A stretch of 64,000 bases of DNA from Varroa destructor (Eukaryota; Arthropoda; Arachnida; Mesostigmata; Varroidae): positions 69,639,626 to 69,703,625 of the forward strand of contig NW_019211454.1 in NCBI RefSeq assembly GCF_002443255.2, written 5' to 3'. Position 1 is the first letter of the stretch. Each line of letters begins with the position of its first letter. The position numbers and the translations under genes were made by a program. Shown piece after piece: positions 52,701 through 64,000 of the stretch. Under the pieces are notes generated by a model. The model ran no database searches. It saw only the letters and a list, made by a program, of their open reading frames with translations, and had not been told where the DNA came from.

Positions 52701-54655
52701 AGTTGTCCTTACTGAAAATCACACAATGACTTCACATACCGTGCTTCTTACTATGGGTTTTATACTCGTTTCATCCATCTGTATCCTTCGCAAATATTTA
52801 TTAATTTTTCACTAATTTTGCAGGAACTGTGCTATTTAGTCTTTTTATAGGTTATTGAAATCGATACTCTCTAGCCGACTCCGATCGAGCTCTTTGTGCT
52901 ACAAAAGCAATTGCCCATGCCCTGATTCGAAGAAGATGTTCAATCGTGGCTTTATGAAATATTAATGAAGAATTACACCATTACGAGTTACACACGAATC
53001 AGACCCCGCACTGCGCGTTCGTATTTTTAGTGATTTTTTTTATGTTTGGTCTTCAAGCGAAAAAATCCTCGCCAGCTGTTCAGCAAAAGAAACCTTAGTG
53101 CATAGGGAATGCTTGATCAGCATGGAACCGACAGTAGTTCGGTGTAATCTGTCATTCAAATGTCCTGCTCACTTCAGCCTTTATGCGTGGACCTTAGCCT
53201 TTGCCTATCGAAGTCATGCTCAAATGTGCGCAGGCTTATGTCTTCCTAAATCGTAGCGTGGAGCCCATTGTATGTGGATAAAAAAAAGTCTGATGAAAAC
53301 GAAAATTTCATTTTTTTTTTCCTGTTTCGATAATTCTTGTTTATGGTTATTCAGTTCGCTTACTTCTGCTCCCACGTCTTACCCTCCCCAGTATGCAAAA
53401 TTAAGTAGTCTTATTATTAGCTAATGTAAGCCTGCTTATCCAATATCTAAGCTGTACTCTGAGTAGCAACAGTGAGTCAATTATCTCGGGACCTGGCTGT
53501 TTTTTTTTTCGGCGGGTCTCAAGGCAGTTTCTGATTGTATTTTCACTTGGTTTTTTTTCTGGGTTCCATTACAATGTGTACATTCTATTTACATTTCGCG
53601 CTTGATGACTCCCTATGTGCATGTTGAACTTTCCGCACTTCTTTTTGCTTCCCACTCCATTTTCAGCTTCATGCAACTATTTTGCTCAATTCATTGCTAC
53701 CACTACTACTACCACTACTACTACTACCATTACGACTCCATATCGCAACCCTATATTCATCTATCACACATTTATCGGTTTCAATTATAGCATGAGTGCA
53801 GGTAGTCTGGCCTTTACCATTGGTGCTGACACTGACCGCTGGGTCCGCCGTTTGGGCAATATCCATTTGTCAACATACACATTTACTTATTGCGCTGCTG
53901 GTCGCTGTGATTAAGGTCACTGCTGTTTTTACTGACAAATCAGTGTGCATTGCATACACATTATGCACACTGCATGCACAGCGTTAGCTTTTCAGACTAT
54001 AGATTTACGGTAGCTCATATGATGAGATCCTGTCAATAGTTGTTTTACCACTGATCTATAACCCTTTCTGGCTTAGATACGAGGCAATTGAATGTACTTT
54101 CGCCGTCAGATAATTGTAGAATCATTTCCTCGACCTGGAGTAGCATTTTTGAGTATTATGCTTTTTTTTGCTGGAGTTGCTAGCAAAGCTGCACTGAAAC
54201 GCTCACTGATACAATGCTAAGAGGTGCCAAGAAATTTTCCCATGGAGCGGATCCTCCTCCCTAATTCGATGGATTTTTTTTGTAATCTCTATATCAAGTA
54301 ATCAAAGCTACTGATTCACATAGCTCATTTCTGCTATTTGGTAGTCTACCAGTTGATATTCAATTTTTTTTAATTGTTGCCCAAACACTGTTCCAATATG
54401 GCTACGTTTATATTCGGTATTTTGTGGGTATAAAATTTCTGCTACAGCAGAATAACAGCGTACCAAATATCCGTCATTTTTCTCATACACTGAACTCAAA
54501 CAATTGAAAAGTAAACTAAATAGTACTAAAGAGATCAGTATTTCGCAAACAAAAGTACAATCAACAAATAGTTATCATAAGCACAAGTGCGCGCCAATTT
54601 TATCCGCTGCATCGTACTCTAGGACTGAGAGGATAACTAAGTAGAGACGTGTCAT

Positions 54656-55185
54656 TTAATGGCATGGTCTGCAAATGTTCCAACAAATATGACGCACACC
54701 TTGTGTTGGATGCAATGCTGGAAGCATCGTGATGCTGCTAGTTGGTGCTTCGAGCTCTCTATATGACTGTAGATAATAAACCTCAAGAATTTGAAACGGC
54801 CTGCAAATATATTCAGGGGACCTGCATCCATGCCACAAGAAAGGCGGTTTCAGACGCGTTAATGCGGTACGAAGCGCGCCTACTTTTGCATAGGTAGCTT
54901 TGATAGGATGCAGTGCGATCTCCATTTTTTTATGTTTGCCACCCACAAAGCCCACTGAGCATTGCCACTTTTTCTTTTTTTTCCCCATAAAGCATCCGAG
55001 TCAGAGAGCACCATGCTCAAACCAATTATTGCCATCGAATCTAATCTACCAGATTTAGGGTAACGCTTCTCGTGAGTGCGATCCGGTAAATCCTGCCCCA
55101 GTTTGCACTTAACCAGCCCAACGAATGAATCATATATGCTCGTAGTAGAGGAATTATTAACGTTCCGGTAGTTGTGAAGTGGCAT
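54656..55185 (-). other. Two overlapping unassigned open frames; possible decayed element
   Basis: Minus-strand frames of about 101 and 110 codons (55185-54880 and 54988-54656) overlap in different frames across an A-rich run. The arrangement would fit one frameshifted ancestral frame of about 170 codons. The plus strand is also open for about 70 codons near 54,750-54,890. None shows a domain I know, and the stretch is less AT-rich than its flanks. It could be a degenerate transposon or chance. Confidence 0.18.
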
Positions 55186-55349
55186 TCGAAGTATGTAGGT
55201 ATTTTTCCATTGCTATTATTCGAGTGATCAGCGCAAGTATCTGCCCCTAATCACATGCTTCACGTCGCTATTTTTTTTTTTTTATCTCTAAGCGCTAGTC
55301 TTTAGTTGGCAAACTTTGTGGTAGGCCAAATTTGCATATCTTCAATGTG

Positions 55350-55355
55350 TTTATT
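55350..55355 (-). terminator. Candidate polyadenylation signal of PDK1
   Basis: AATAAA on the minus strand about 220 bp downstream of the PDK1 stop codon. Its distance fits a short 3' UTR; not otherwise supported. Confidence 0.4.
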
Positions 55356-55572
55356 ATTATTACGGATAACTTCCTAAGTCACAAGTTAATGTGTTGACCG
55401 GATATCTATTCCAAACTAACTGGAAGTTCAGTGGCAGTCTCAGCATAGCATCATAATTTAACTAGCTCTTTGTTGATGACTAATGTGAAACGCGTTGTAC
55501 TCCTTTCCGAAACAGTTTAGGCATCTCCGGGTACATGTCCGGGTACAAGCTTGCTAATTTTCACTAGACGTG

Positions 55573-56564
55573 TTAAAACGACCGCTGTCCTCGGTTTCCC
55601 GTCACGTTTGGGGTGGGATTTCGATGCTGTTGGTGATTCACGGGACGTGGCCCATAGGTAGCTTCATACACCTCATTGATCGCCTTGCACCAACGCAATG
55701 CATACCCTTCAGGATCCTCTAGATTGTAGGTCCGATTTGGCTGTGTAATTAAAGGATTCGGACGTTGAAATTAGTACTTGAAATTAGACGTAACAGATAC
55801 CATGCAATCAAACAAAGCCAAACGTTGCAGTTGAAAACATATAATAATGTATCGCTATTCAATAACTACTTACAGTGTGGACAAAAAAGGTCTTGAAGTT
55901 TTTCGGCTCTGGAGTAAGTGTTGAAGACCACGGGATCTGGCCTTTAAGGACCATCTTTTCAGGGTCAACATAGTAGAGGTGCGGGCCCGTTGTCAGAAGT
56001 AGCATGCGTCTAAGCAAAACAAAAATGTATATTCGTTTACGATGTTTAGTTCAGACACATTCTGATAACAGCAAACAGAACAAAACTCAAAATGGCCATT
56101 GGGTATTCCTCGAAATTTTCTATTGTTTTTGACGAAATTCGACTGCATGGTAGAACTGACTTTAGTAATAGTAGCCACACACAGGAAAGGTCAATTCGAA
56201 AATGTGTGTTTTTTGATGCCACCGAGAGAAGAATATTTTTGACTAGCTGTTAAAGAAAAAATTAAAATGTATATAATCCATTTTACCCATATGGATAGCT
56301 GCAGAACATAGCTGATGCAAACGACTCCACAAAAATGTGTGGGGTAATATGGCACACTAATCAAATGAAATTAACGAACCTTCTTGGAAAAAGTCCTTTA
56401 CGTTTATCCACAAATCCCTCCTTGAGAATCAAATTTCCTTCAACGAATTTATGCCACTTGCTCCGACATCGCTGATCCGCTAGACGCTGTTCGCGTTCTT
56501 CTTGTGTGAAATCCATGATGCTTTTAGGAGCCGGCCGAATAACATTTGCCGGCGGCTTTGAAGG
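55573..56564 (-). other. Pdk1: PDK1 PH-domain exons
   Basis: Three exons (56564-56380, 56009-55874, 55740-55573) encode the [17 protein letters not shown] strand, the basic [11 protein letters not shown] patch that binds phosphoinositide head groups in human PDK1 (Lys465, Arg472 and Arg474 equivalents), [34 protein letters not shown], and the closing helix [16 protein letters not shown] 29-residue polar tail follows before TAA. Confidence 0.92.
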
Positions 56565-59500
56565 CTGAAATTGTAAAGAATGAAAAGGAGGTTATCGTTT
56601 CGACAGTATTACAGTAATTGAGCTTCAAACAAACTTCCGAAACTAAGATCAGTTATTCGAATCGGCCTCGCAGTCTTCACGACAACCGGACTGAGCACTC
56701 GAGTTACATAACGCGTAAAAAAACATCCAGACCTTCCACAATGCGACAGCAAGTTTGCCAACTAATAATTTGCACATTGTTCTATAATTCATCGTCTTAT
56801 AGTTTAACGTTACGCGGCATAAATCATATACGGAATAAACCAGGGTTTAGATTCCAGTGTAAAGTACCGTTAAAAGAATGTCTGAGGCGAGGTTTAACGG
56901 CAGTATGAGACGTTAAACAGCAATTTACTAGGCTTACGCACAACGAAATTTGGCAGCATGGTTATGTTAATGTTGAAATGTCAGCTAACCTGGTCTGAAG
57001 ACGCGGAAGGGTTATCTTTTTGCTCGGTCTCGTGCGCACCATCCCCGAGGTGCAATCCCCATAAACGACTCATTTGATTTTCATCGAGACCTGGGGCATC
57101 TACTTTACCCCAATCTATTTCCTCTGAGGTGCCTGCTAGGAACGGTACAATCTAATACGACAAACGAACCAGGCAGAAAATCCAACACAAGAACGACGGT
57201 TAGTTCATATTGATATATTTTAAAAATATTTGTTACCACGCATCACATACAAGTTTTATTTTCGAACTTATCTACAGCAATTCCAGGCCTATCATCGTTC
57301 AATAAAAGTACTTTTCACAATCAGACAAAAATTTGTAACGTTTTTGTCACTCATGATGGTACTTGTCTATGCTGGTTGAGCCTTCATATTCTTTTTTAGA
57401 CAAGTTATTCTTTCGAATACAATAGAGATATTACAATACTGACTGCAGAAACATTGTTCTACACAACCAGTATAATAAATTATAATTTGTTCATATATAT
57501 ATAGATAAACTAACAAATATAAGCTTATAATGCCAAATTTGTTTCTGCCGTGACATGTTGTCTTTTGATACATTTATTCAGTGTGATTACGAAGTCTGTT
57601 ATGTAGTTAACTTTATTTTCGAAACGCACTTGAATAAGGCCGGCTGACCTCTGAAGGACGTACTATTCATGTACGTCCTTCAGAGCGAATTCAGTCCTTT
57701 GGGCGACTTCAGTAGATGTCATTCTGTTCTTGGGACGTCACCATGGCTTGATGAATTTTTTTAGTTTTCGTTTATGGGGAGTAATTACACATTACATCAA
57801 ATTAAGATCAACTATGTTCCTCATACATCACCAAGGCTCCATATTTTCTATCTTTCCCTTCTAAATGAGTACATAATATGGACATATTCTAATTCGAATG
57901 ATGTTTCGTTTGGTCTCTTCTTGATTTTTTAACTTTTTGAAACATGAAGGTTTTTTACCTTGCTTATTCACATAAAAAAGTTGCACATGTTAAACTAAGT
58001 GAAGATACAATATACGTTTCATTATGACCTTATGTTTCGGTTGATGTATTCACCCTGTTCGCAGCCAATGCACACATATTTTTTGTTAATAAAAAAAAAA
58101 AAACTACTAATATTCATTTGACGTTTTGGCATTTTTCTCAATTTATCATGAATCATGATTTAAGGAAATATTTTCACGAAAATCAACTCTAGTTGCTTTA
58201 ACTTTTCAATTGACATTTATTAGAGATTTACTAAAAAACCATTCAAAATGTATTTCTATTTTATTGTTGCATAGGCGAACCAACAGAGTTTTCGCAATTT
58301 TCTTTCAGCAATATCTATTTTAGTTATTTATTGCATTTTCAATCAGGTCGTCAAGATTTATCGCCTAATATGAAAAATTGGCGTCTACAAAGTAAAAAAA
58401 GGTAGAAAATTTTTAAATATAATAAATGAAGATATAGATAGGTGATCTTAGTTCGATTTTCTCCACTTTGTCGAGATCAAGAAGCACAGGTAAAACCGAT
58501 TTACCAAAAAATGTTAAAGAATCTGTAGCAAGCTTTATATATAAACGGACATGAGTTTAAACAAGAAAAATTTTGAAATCGACTAGCTGTTTCATATCCC
58601 TCTTCACTGCAACGAAAAAATGTCATATTACGCAAATAAGCTACTACCGTGGCTTACAGAGCTAACCATACCTCTGGAGGTGCCTGTAAATGCAGCTTGT
58701 CAATATCCATGCCCGCGTAGTAAGAATCACGTTCCAGGTCCTTAATTGTGGCACGTTCCTATGGAACAGATAGAAGGAAGATGATTGCTTAGTTAAGTAT
58801 TTCTGATACATTCGTATCTTGTCTCATTTTCTATAAATTACACATTACACCGATTTAAAGTACTTTATGTCTTTGTTGTTTATCGTAGGTCACAGTATGG
58901 ATTCTTGAATCATATCTTCTAATTAGAAATATTGCTATCAGGATATATTAATGAGTGTTTTAATCTTTTACACTTTGATTTTTGCAGCATAAAAAGGGAG
59001 CTAATATTTTTTTTACACCAGCAAATCTGCCATCGCTGGCAGATCCCGTTTCATACCTTCGGGATAATTTTCAATAAGGACTCGACAACCCTACGTGCAT
59101 CTTCATCAAAGTCCTCTGGATAACTGTAATCAAGGTTGATAATGCGTTGAAATATGTGATAAGCAGCCAATCCTCTGCAAACGCACACATGACAAACGAT
59201 CATGAAAGATAGTAGTTTAATGACGAATAGGTCAAACTACCAAAAAATCGTTCTAAACTAGAATAAAATATACGTTACGATCAACGTACACACAGCACAA
59301 TACGCTGGGCCAAGACATAAATGACTATAAGCACTTCGTTGTTTTTCTCTAGGTCTATACGTCGCCGGCACAGACTTACTATGCTTCATTGTAAATACTT
59401 AAGGCTCGGTGGTAGTATGTTGCTAATTACCTGAAAGGGGGTAAGCCTGACACCATCTGATATATGACACACCCAAGGGCCCACATGTCCATTGCTGGCG

Positions 59501-61203
59501 ATACGGGTCCAGACACCAATACTTCTGGGCTTATGTACTGCGCCGTCCCTATGATAACGTCGTTAAAGAAAAGACAGCAAAATTAGATTTTCGAACAACT
59601 TAAGTTTACCTAAGTTACGTACATTATATGAGCCAAAGACTTGTTTCGCTGTAACTGAATAGCTTCTTGCATAGAGCAGCTAATCTTTCTAGCTGTACAC
59701 AATAAACATCATTTCTGTTGTAGATTTTCTGTTATTGCTAGCCGACGTAACATACTGCACTTCGTCATATTTGACGGAAACTTGGTAGCAAACTTTGATT
59801 GGACGTTTTTTAGAAAGCAATCAGTTTTCCGGACGTACCAACAAATGAAGTTCTTCGAACAGAGCTTCGTTGAGGTGTTTCACCGCCATTTGGTCCCTCT
59901 GGTCGTGGGCGCACCCGGAATCTGGAAACCTTATCCGCACCAACGGCCTCGGGACCACTGGTCGTCTGAAAGCGCAAGATAATATATTTTATGAGTATTT
60001 GCTACTGGATATTTGGCCATTTGCGCTTCAAGTCTCATATTATATAGTGCAAAAAACCTAGTTTTTTTTGCTTTTGTTAAAATCGATCTTCAGAGCTATC
60101 AACAATGTGGACATAATCCGGCTTAGTAAACTATCTCTGCTGAAAAAGGCTGACAAAGTGAGGCATGCGCTATAATATTCGTGCTCTTCACGGAGAAACT
60201 AGTAGACTCGTTGTCGATACATTGGTAATATAAGACAGCTCTTCTTAAACTCGGCAGCAAGTTTCCCATTGTTCCGTCTACCTCTAAAGCTTTAGGTTGT
60301 GGCAGTCTAATCTGAAAGTTTTCTTCATCCGGGACAGTTTTATAAGGATACTCGGTAAAGATAACAGAAAACGCCTGATTGCAGCAATTCCTGTTTCTAT
60401 TTTTTTGTTCACCTTTTTCGTTGGGGAACTTGCTGCGGCTGTTGATGTTTCTGCATCCGTATCTGTAGTGGGAACCGAACCTTCATGAGAAGGTTGATCA
60501 TTTTCGGCCGGGGTGTCCAATGGAAGGATCTGTGCACTGCCAAAATCTGCTACCAGAACGTGCATTCGTTCAGACATAAGCACATTTTCAGGTTTTATGT
60601 CGCGATGCACTACGCCAGCACGGTGCAAATACCGTAAAGCTGCCATGAGCTCACCCGAGTAGAAGCGAGTGCACTCAGCGTTGAAGTTACCGACCTTATG
60701 GATGTGTTTGAGCAAATCGCCTGAAAATTAGCGGATCCATTCTTTCCACGTTAACAATGACTGTTGAAGCCCTACCTATCTATCATAAACACCTTTATAA
60801 CTTCGGCGGGTGGATAATCTATACTTGACGATAAAAACATCTATCACGACAGTCTACTACTTCAGACTCTATGAAACTGATTTGAGAAAATGAAGGCTGT
60901 GATAATGATTTGCACTTCCCTGGCTAAAGTTAGAGGCCCCAGGTTGACTACTATTATTTTTATCATTTGATCGATCAAAACAGTTGAGTGGCCACATGAT
61001 ATGGAATGAACACACTGGATAGCACGAACCATTTTTGGCGTATGTAACAACGAAGTAGAGCCGGGCTTCATCGTGAAAAGTGCAGTGAAGTCCGATGACG
61101 AGCGGATGAGGTCTGCGACATAGTTCTGAAAGTATATGTTTTTCCCGGTGGGCTGCATTTTGCTTTTTCTCTTTGAGTATATGCGCTTTGTCGCACACCT
61201 TAA
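55573..61203 (-). CDS. Pdk1: 3-phosphoinositide-dependent protein kinase 1 (PDK1), 3' ten exons; 5' part missing
   Basis: AGC-family Ser/Thr kinase that phosphorylates the activation loop of Akt, S6K and related kinases at PIP3-rich membranes. Exons in order: 61203-61030, 60720-60413, 59965-59839, 59548-59431, 59174-59057, 58758-58672, 57151-56990, 56564-56380, 56009-55874, 55740-55573; about 527 codons and all phases agree. Motifs: catalytic Lys as the first complete codon ([13 protein letters not shown]), alphaC Glu in [10 protein letters not shown], hinge [36 protein letters not shown] with the activation-loop Ser, [18 protein letters not shown], and a C-terminal PH domain ([47 protein letters not shown]). 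PIF-pocket Lys115 is kept and Ile119 is Leu (human numbering). The glycine-rich loop exon(s) were not found in 61.2-64.0 kb. An insert enlarges the DFG-SFVG segment to 81 residues. Donors gttcgt after the first and eighth exons are unusual. Confidence 0.95.
57649..57685. repeat. Perfect 15-bp inverted repeat, 7-base loop
   Basis: CTCTGAAGGACGTAC at 57649-57663 is followed by TATTCAT and then its exact reverse complement at 57671-57685. It lies in the PDK1 intron between the exons at 57.1 and 58.7 kb. No known element is recognised. Confidence 0.95.
59839..59965 (-). other. Pdk1: PDK1 exon encoding the activation-segment insert and SFVG
   Basis: It starts after gctttcag and ends in phase 1 before gtacgt. 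It encodes a basic, Pro/Gly-rich linker ([14 protein letters not shown], then [11 protein letters not shown]). The Ser of TSFVG is the activation-loop site equivalent to human Ser241, and RRT/RTS just before it are basic contexts. Confidence 0.88.
60413..60720 (-). other. Pdk1: PDK1 exon with catalytic loop and DFG motif
   Basis: This 102-codon exon runs from [12 protein letters not shown] through [35 protein letters not shown] and ADFGSAQIL into a Ser/Thr/Asp-rich, low-complexity stretch ending in SSPTKK before gtgaac. The HRD aspartate, its lysine and asparagine, and the DFG are intact, so the kinase should be active. Confidence 0.93.
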
Positions 61204-62290
61204 CTGCATAAGCAGCGTTGACATATTTATAGTGATTAGGTAGCGCATATAACAGAGGAAATACGACAAAATAGAAAAAGAAAATTCGTCAGGTACACGT
61301 GCTTATATAATAGATAGCTGTATACAACAAATTCAATATTTTATTGATATAAATATATGTTCCCATCCTGTGTCTTACGTAAGTTCAAATAAAAGCGACA
61401 AAATAGGCAGAGTTCGTGAGCTATAAAAAGTGTTTCATTGGGGAGAATTGGCACCTAACTCCGCTTGAGTTCATCCGATTTTAGCAAGTTAGTCATTCCA
61501 AGATGAGCTCCTATAAACATAACGCACATACATTTCGCTTAATATAATCTAATATAGAAATACATTTTATAGGCTATAAACTCCTTTGTTGTTCCTCTTG
61601 GAACGCTCACGGTAATACGCTTTTCTATGGTTGTTAAAAGTAAGATATGATCCACGATGCCTCATACATAGTATATCTTAAATGTATAATAAGCATTAAG
61701 TGTATAATATATCGTTTATTTGAGTTTTTTTAACTGTTTTTCATTTTAGTAATCAGACTACTGTTCAGGACATATGTTCGAAAGCCAGAACAGGCGATTT
61801 TAATTGAGCCTGATGATTTAATGTTAGTGTTACTAACGCTGTTATTATTGTTAATTATAAGTTTACTGTTGTCAATTTAAATGACATTTAAATGACGATA
61901 GTATAGGCTACCCTGTACGACTGTTTAAATCTCCTGCAACTGAGTGTGAAGTTAAATTTTCAAGCTGAACCTGAGCGAAACAATTCTTGTAAAAAATGAG
62001 TGTTGGGCCATATTTTACCAATAATAAATATAGTTTTATGCAAGGCGATCCGTTCTGTTGCATGTCGTGCCGTGTTGATTTTTTTTAATCACGACATTTG
62101 CTGTGCGCGCACTGGGATCTGTGCTCCGAAAATTAAATAGGTCGTCTATTAAACAAGTGAACCGCAGAATCTTTGGACCGTCGTAACGTTTTTAAATACA
62201 CAATAACATAGAAACAAAGGGGGCTCTTTCTCTAGGAATTTAACATGAAACTGGTCTCTTAACTTTCAAGTAAAATATATAGATATGTAC

Positions 62291-62292
<2 letters not shown>

Positions 62293-62323
<31 letters not shown>
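62293..62323. repeat. TA dinucleotide microsatellite
   Basis: About 15 TA units in the probable PDK1 5' intron. Confidence 0.9.
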
Positions 62324-62326
<3 letters not shown>

Positions 62327-63178
62327 GATGTTACATTGACAATACACGAACTATGAACCCTGGAAGCCAACAGCAAAGAAAAATGTACGTAACCGAGATT
62401 AAGTCAATTATAAAATGCTAATGGCCAGTTTCTCTGTTCAATTCGGCGCAAGTCGACGTAGTCAATGAGTGAAGAACATAATACTTGTCGCACATTAATC
62501 GAGAGTATGATGCTTCTTAAGATTCACACTCGATCTCTCTCTATAGTGCTACATAATGCTTAGAGTCCCTAAGAGACGATATAGATGTTCTAAGGAATAC
62601 CGCTAGAACATGATAGGAAAGAGGCGGAGACGACAAACGCTCCAGAACTTCTCGGTGGACGACCGCGTCAGATTATCATCACGTCGATGAAAAGCCAAAC
62701 AGCCAAATGCAGTTATATCGCACTGGCATAGAGTACGTTTCTATGAGCAAAATACGTTACCAACAATAGCGAAAGCCATACGTACATTCAGATAGCTCTT
62801 TGATCAATTTATTTTGTTAGCAGCGAGACGCTACAGAATTGCCAAATACAGCCGGGAAGTCTACTGTTTGTCATCCGTATAGAAGAACAGACCTCTAAAG
62901 GCGGCGTAATCAAACGCACGACGGTTCGTGATAATGGTGACGGTGATGTCACCCCGACGACATCCAACCCGTCGTTGCGGTGGCTGCCATCACCTACGTC
63001 GAATCCGTTTATGCGCGTCAGAGAGATGGTGACGTCAGTAGGAACGGAGCATAGCTGTCAGTCAGCCACAAAGGAAAGAAAGAAACCGAGAAGGCGGGGC
63101 AGTTTGATGGATGTATGATGGACAGCCTTTACCAAGTGAGCAGGTGTGTATCAATTTAAAGAACTGTTTGTTTATGTA

Positions 63179-63600
63179 CATGTGTGTGTGTGTGTGTGTG
63201 CCTGAGTGTGTATGGGCCCGATTCTTTAGGTGTGAGTGTGTATGTGTGCCCCAATGTGTGTGTATATGTCCGAGTGTGTGCCCCTGTGTGTACCCAAGTC
63301 TGCATGTATATATTCGAGTTTGTGCCTGAGTGCATGTGTCCCTGAGTTTTTCTGTTTCCGTTTGTGCCTAACTGAGTTTATGAGTGTGCTTATCTTCGAG
63401 TAGGTGTTTGTGTCTAGTTGTCTGTGGGTGTGCGTTTGTGAGTGTCTATGAGGGTGTGAGCATCTGTGAGTGTGGGTGTGTCTCTGTTGTATGTGTCAGG
63501 GTGTGTATCTGAGAGTGTTTGTGTATCTGTGTATATGTGTGTATCTGTGGATGTGTGCGCGCGCATGTGTGGTGTGCTGTGTGGGTGCTGTGTATATATA
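63179..63600 (+). repeat. Degenerate GT-rich (TGTG) repeat tract
   Basis: About 420 bp made mostly of GTGTGT, GAGTGTGT and TGTGCC variants with no fixed period. It is followed by a TA run (63,595-63,613) and then CA-rich DNA. Confidence 0.88.
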
Positions 63601-63613
63601 TATATATATATAT

Positions 63614-63711
63614 GTGCCACGCACGCACACATACACGCCGCACACACACACGCACACACACACACACGCACGCACACACACACACGCACGCACATGCACG
63701 CACATACAGAT
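63614..63711 (+). repeat. CA-rich tract (CACACG variants)
   Basis: About 100 bp of CACACA and CACGCA units. It is the complement in composition of the GT-rich tract on the other side of the TA run, so single strands of the two could pair. Confidence 0.88.
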
Positions 63712-63786
63712 AACAGAAAAACAGGCATGCACGCAGATAATAGATACACAGGCATGCACGCAGATAATAGATATACAGACAAGCAT
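63706..63786 (+). repeat. 27-bp tandem repeat, 3 units
   Basis: Three diverged copies of CAGATAATAGATACACAGGC followed by ATGCACG, directly before the 24-bp array. Confidence 0.8.
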
Positions 63787-63794
63787 ACAGATAT

Positions 63795-64000
63795 ATACAC
63801 AGACACGTACACATGTATATACACAGACACGTACACATGTATATACACAGACACGTACACATGTATATACACAGACACGTACACATGTATATACACAGAC
63901 ACGTACACATGTATATACACAGACACGTACACATGTATATACACAGACACGTACACATGTATATACACAGACACGTACACATATATATACACAGACACGT
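63795..64000 (+). repeat. 24-bp minisatellite, at least 8 units, running off the window
   Basis: The unit is AGACACGTACACATGTATAT plus ACAC, repeated with almost no variation from about 63,801 to the window end; one late copy has ATAT for ATGT. Because 24 is a multiple of three, any stop-free frame stays open through the array, giving long minus-strand frames of an 8-residue repeat that I do not regard as a gene. Confidence 0.95.

Larger units (their letters stand above)
49466..55572. other. Region between the tail-to-tail receptor and PDK1 genes
   Basis: No gene recognised. The left end should hold the receptor 3' UTR and the right end that of PDK1. A TAC-rich microsatellite lies at about 53,696-53,732, and short homopolymer T runs are frequent. 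At 54,656-55,185 two minus-strand open frames overlap; I could not assign them. Confidence 0.5.
61204..64000. other. Region upstream of the first recognised PDK1 exon; probable 5' intron
   Basis: I looked on the minus strand for the glycine-rich loop (GxGxFS) that must precede the catalytic lysine and did not find it, so this is probably intronic. Contents: a TA run at 62,293-62,323; a less AT-rich patch at 62,880-63,050 with several CGs (GGTGACGGTGATGTCACC is palindromic in part) that I cannot assign; and GT/CA-rich and minisatellite DNA from 63.18 kb to the edge. Confidence 0.5.

Noticed and set aside
63414..63998. Minus-strand open frames of about 180-194 codons at the window end
   Set aside because: They are translations of the 24-bp minisatellite and GT/CA tracts; several frames are open at once and the residues simply follow the repeat.
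1..64000. CRISPR arrays, operons, prophage or bacterial defence genes
   Set aside because: The window is intron-containing eukaryotic DNA; the tandem repeats lack CRISPR-type unique spacers.

Overview
The window is eukaryotic nuclear DNA. It is AT-rich, its genes are split into small exons (about 60-310 bp) with GT..AG introns, and it is full of microsatellites, hairpins and decayed mobile elements. A protostome-type ionotropic receptor, an SLC5 transporter and a PDK1 kinase with a fly-like long activation segment point to an arthropod. A mite or tick is my best guess, but the sequence alone does not prove it.

Layout: (1) 1-11,341, no gene recognised. (2) 11,342-26,813, minus strand: a complete SLC5-family sodium-coupled solute transporter in 13 coding exons (about 656 residues). 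Its introns hold a degenerate mariner fragment and a 339-bp sequence present twice. (3) 26,814-38,001, gene-poor: compound CT/CA microsatellite, a decayed non-LTR retrotransposon at about 31.0-32.25 kb and a very AT-rich tract. (4) 38,002-49,465, plus strand: an ionotropic receptor (iGluR superfamily) with signal peptide, split ligand-binding lobes and three membrane segments. One intron carries a tRNA-derived insertion flanked by a 12-bp direct repeat, followed by a long AGT array. (5) 49,466-55,572, no gene recognised. (6) 55,573-61,203, minus strand: the 3' ten coding exons of 3-phosphoinositide-dependent protein kinase 1 (PDK1), from the catalytic lysine through the PH domain to the stop. 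Its 5' exons were not found and probably lie beyond the window. (7) 61,204-64,000: probable PDK1 5' intron, ending in GT/TA/CA-rich DNA and a 24-bp minisatellite that runs off the edge.

The transporter and receptor genes are head-to-head about 11 kb apart; the receptor and kinase are tail-to-tail. I see no functional link between the three: one imports small organic solutes, one is a chemosensory or synaptic cation channel, one is a growth-signalling kinase. I assembled the exon models by hand from reading frame, splice sites and family knowledge; all internal phases agree except where noted. I found no convincing new biological system. The most informative observations are the tRNA-derived insertion, the expanded PDK1 activation segment, the retained glutamate-site residues in the receptor, the near-identical intron repeats and several clean hairpins.
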